A stretch of 7,160 nucleotides of DNA from contig JAJYHP010000081.1 in NCBI GenBank assembly GCA_021784715.1, positions 1 to 7,160 on the forward strand, in the 5' to 3' direction. The notes under the pieces are model-generated. The model worked only from the letters and a program-made list of their open reading frames with translations, ran no database searches and had not been told where the DNA came from. Below are positions 6,855 through 7,160 of the stretch, in pieces. The position numbers and the translations under genes are program-made. Source of the stretch: a bacterium. Lineage in GTDB: Bacteria; Eremiobacterota; Eremiobacteria; Baltobacterales; Baltobacteraceae. The first letter of the stretch is position 1; each line of letters opens with the position of its first letter.

Positions 6855-6885
6855 AGGAGGCCGCCGATTTCGCCGGCGGCCTCCT
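6855..6885. terminator. Strong 12-bp terminator hairpin after the Crp/Fnr gene
   Basis: AGGAGGCCGCCG and CGGCGGCCTCCT pair perfectly over 12 bp around the 7-nt loop ATTTCGC, 14 nt after the regulator's stop codon. Five A residues (6851-6855) precede it on the plus strand. Read on the minus strand the hairpin therefore ends in a T5 tract, the classic intrinsic form, while on the plus strand no T-tract follows. It probably acts in both directions. No intact minus-strand gene is visible to its right. Confidence 0.75.
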
Positions 6886-6889
6886 CTGC

Positions 6890-7039
6890 ATGGTCGACCG
6901 AGCCGGGTTAGGAACGGTATCCGAAGCTGACGACGACGAGTGCCAGAACGCGACGACCGGTAACGGCATGTACGATCCCGACTACTCGCAGGCGTATTCC
7001 GCCGGCGAGCAGTGGAGCGTTACGCTCAATCCGTTCTAA
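6890..7039 (+). pseudogene. Coding-like fragment, possible 3' remnant of an outer-membrane protein gene
   Basis: The plus frame from the ATG at 6890 to the TAA at 7037-7039 could encode 49 residues. From about 6923 the codons have the high third-position GC of real genes here. The protein ends YSAGEQWSVTLNPF, an alternating strand finishing in Phe, as outer-membrane beta-barrels do. The ATG lies directly after the terminator hairpin with no ribosome binding site, and nothing upstream continues the frame as a gene. A strong hairpin begins 10 nt after the stop, as expected at a true gene end. It may be the relic of a TonB-dependent receptor or similar barrel, a small orphan gene, or chance. Confidence 0.3.
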
Positions 7040-7049
7040 CGGAGCGAGG

Positions 7050-7091
7050 CTTTCGCGGGTGAACGGGCTTTGCCGCGTTCGCCCGCGAAGG
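7050..7091 (+). terminator. Long hairpin upstream of tRNA-Sec
   Basis: CTTTCGCGGGTGAACG (7050-7065) pairs with CGTTCGCCCGCGAAGG (7076-7091) over 16 positions, two of them G-U. The loop can add GGC-TTT-GCC (7066-7074) with one bulged base. No T-tract follows. It may terminate transcription entering from the left, or be part of a structured leader of the tRNA transcript. Confidence 0.5.
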
Positions 7092-7106
7092 TGCGCGTTG
7101 GCGCAC
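7091..7106 (+). repeat. Second hairpin abutting tRNA-Sec
   Basis: GTGCGC-GTTG-GCGCAC is a perfect 6-bp stem with a 4-nt loop. It begins at the last base of the preceding long hairpin and ends 2 nt before the predicted 5' end of the tRNA. A role in 5' processing or termination is possible but not shown. Confidence 0.45.
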
Positions 7107-7108
7107 GT

Positions 7109-7160
7109 GGGAGAGTACGGGTCTGGTGGCCCGCACGGTCTTCAAAACCGCTGAGGTCGG
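7109..7160 (+). tRNA. selC: tRNA-Sec (anticodon TCA), 5' part, cut by the window end
   Basis: The last 52 bases match the 5' half of a bacterial selenocysteine tRNA. The acceptor strand is GGGAGAGT (7109-7116). The D-arm is CGGGTC-TGGT-GGCCCG (7118-7133), a 6-bp stem with one G-U pair and a 4-nt loop, which is the hallmark of tRNA-Sec and not of tRNA-Ser. The anticodon loop is CTTCAAA (7140-7146), with anticodon TCA at 7142-7144, which reads UGA. The anticodon stem has four Watson-Crick pairs and an A-C mismatch at its far end (7135 and 7151). The long variable arm, T-arm and acceptor 3' strand lie outside the window. The exact 5' base is uncertain by one. The organism should therefore make selenoproteins and encode SelA, SelB and SelD. 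Confidence 0.85.

Noticed and set aside
6908..7140. A minus-strand open frame ending just before the terminator T-tract.
   Set aside because: Its placement is attractive, but it has no usable start codon, overlaps tRNA-Sec on the other strand and has no plausible domain.
1..7160. CRISPR array, insertion sequence or transposase.
   Set aside because: No regularly spaced repeats, transposase motifs or flanking inverted repeats were seen.

Overview
The window comes from a high-GC bacterium; its coding regions strongly favour G or C at the third codon position. It is probably a respiring chemoheterotroph. The visible genes are two central-carbon dehydrogenases (malate:quinone oxidoreductase and isocitrate dehydrogenase), a Crp/Fnr-type regulator, a polytopic membrane protein related to NnrS and heme-copper oxidase subunit I, and the 5' part of a selenocysteine tRNA. 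I cannot assign a phylum from the sequence alone. A poorly cultured lineage such as Eremiobacterota/Vulcanimicrobiota is only a guess.

Layout from left to right. (1) Minus strand, 1-1223: a DUF2249 protein is followed, with a short overlap, by a large membrane protein that runs off the left edge. (2) 1224-1475: a GC-rich intergenic stretch between divergent genes. (3) Plus strand, 1476-2966: mqo. (4) Minus strand, 2975-4441: an Icd of the roughly 490-residue class, convergent with mqo, with 8 bp between the two stop codons. (5) 4442-4549: a divergent control region with a good sigma70-type promoter for icd and a perfect 6-4-6 inverted repeat close to the predicted transcription start. (6) Plus strand, 4550-4837: a 95-residue winged-helix regulator, the obvious candidate to bind that repeat. 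(7) Plus strand, 4924-6840: a two-gene unit with a 9-nt gap. The first gene encodes an exported protein with two copies of a His/Cys-containing domain and a methionine-rich insertion. The second encodes a Crp/Fnr regulator fused in frame to an N-terminal thioredoxin-like domain with one cysteine in the active-site position. (8) 6841-7108: a 12-bp terminator hairpin, a short coding-like fragment that may be the 3' end of a lost outer-membrane protein gene, then two more hairpins. (9) 7109 to the right edge: tRNA-Sec (selC), cut by the window end.

Mqo and Icd act in the TCA cycle, and Mqo passes electrons directly to the quinone pool. The least ordinary part is the pair at 4924-6840. The secreted protein looks able to bind a soft metal, and the regulator next to it carries a redox-type domain, which suggests an envelope metal or redox response. 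That link is inferred from adjacency and domain content and has not been shown.
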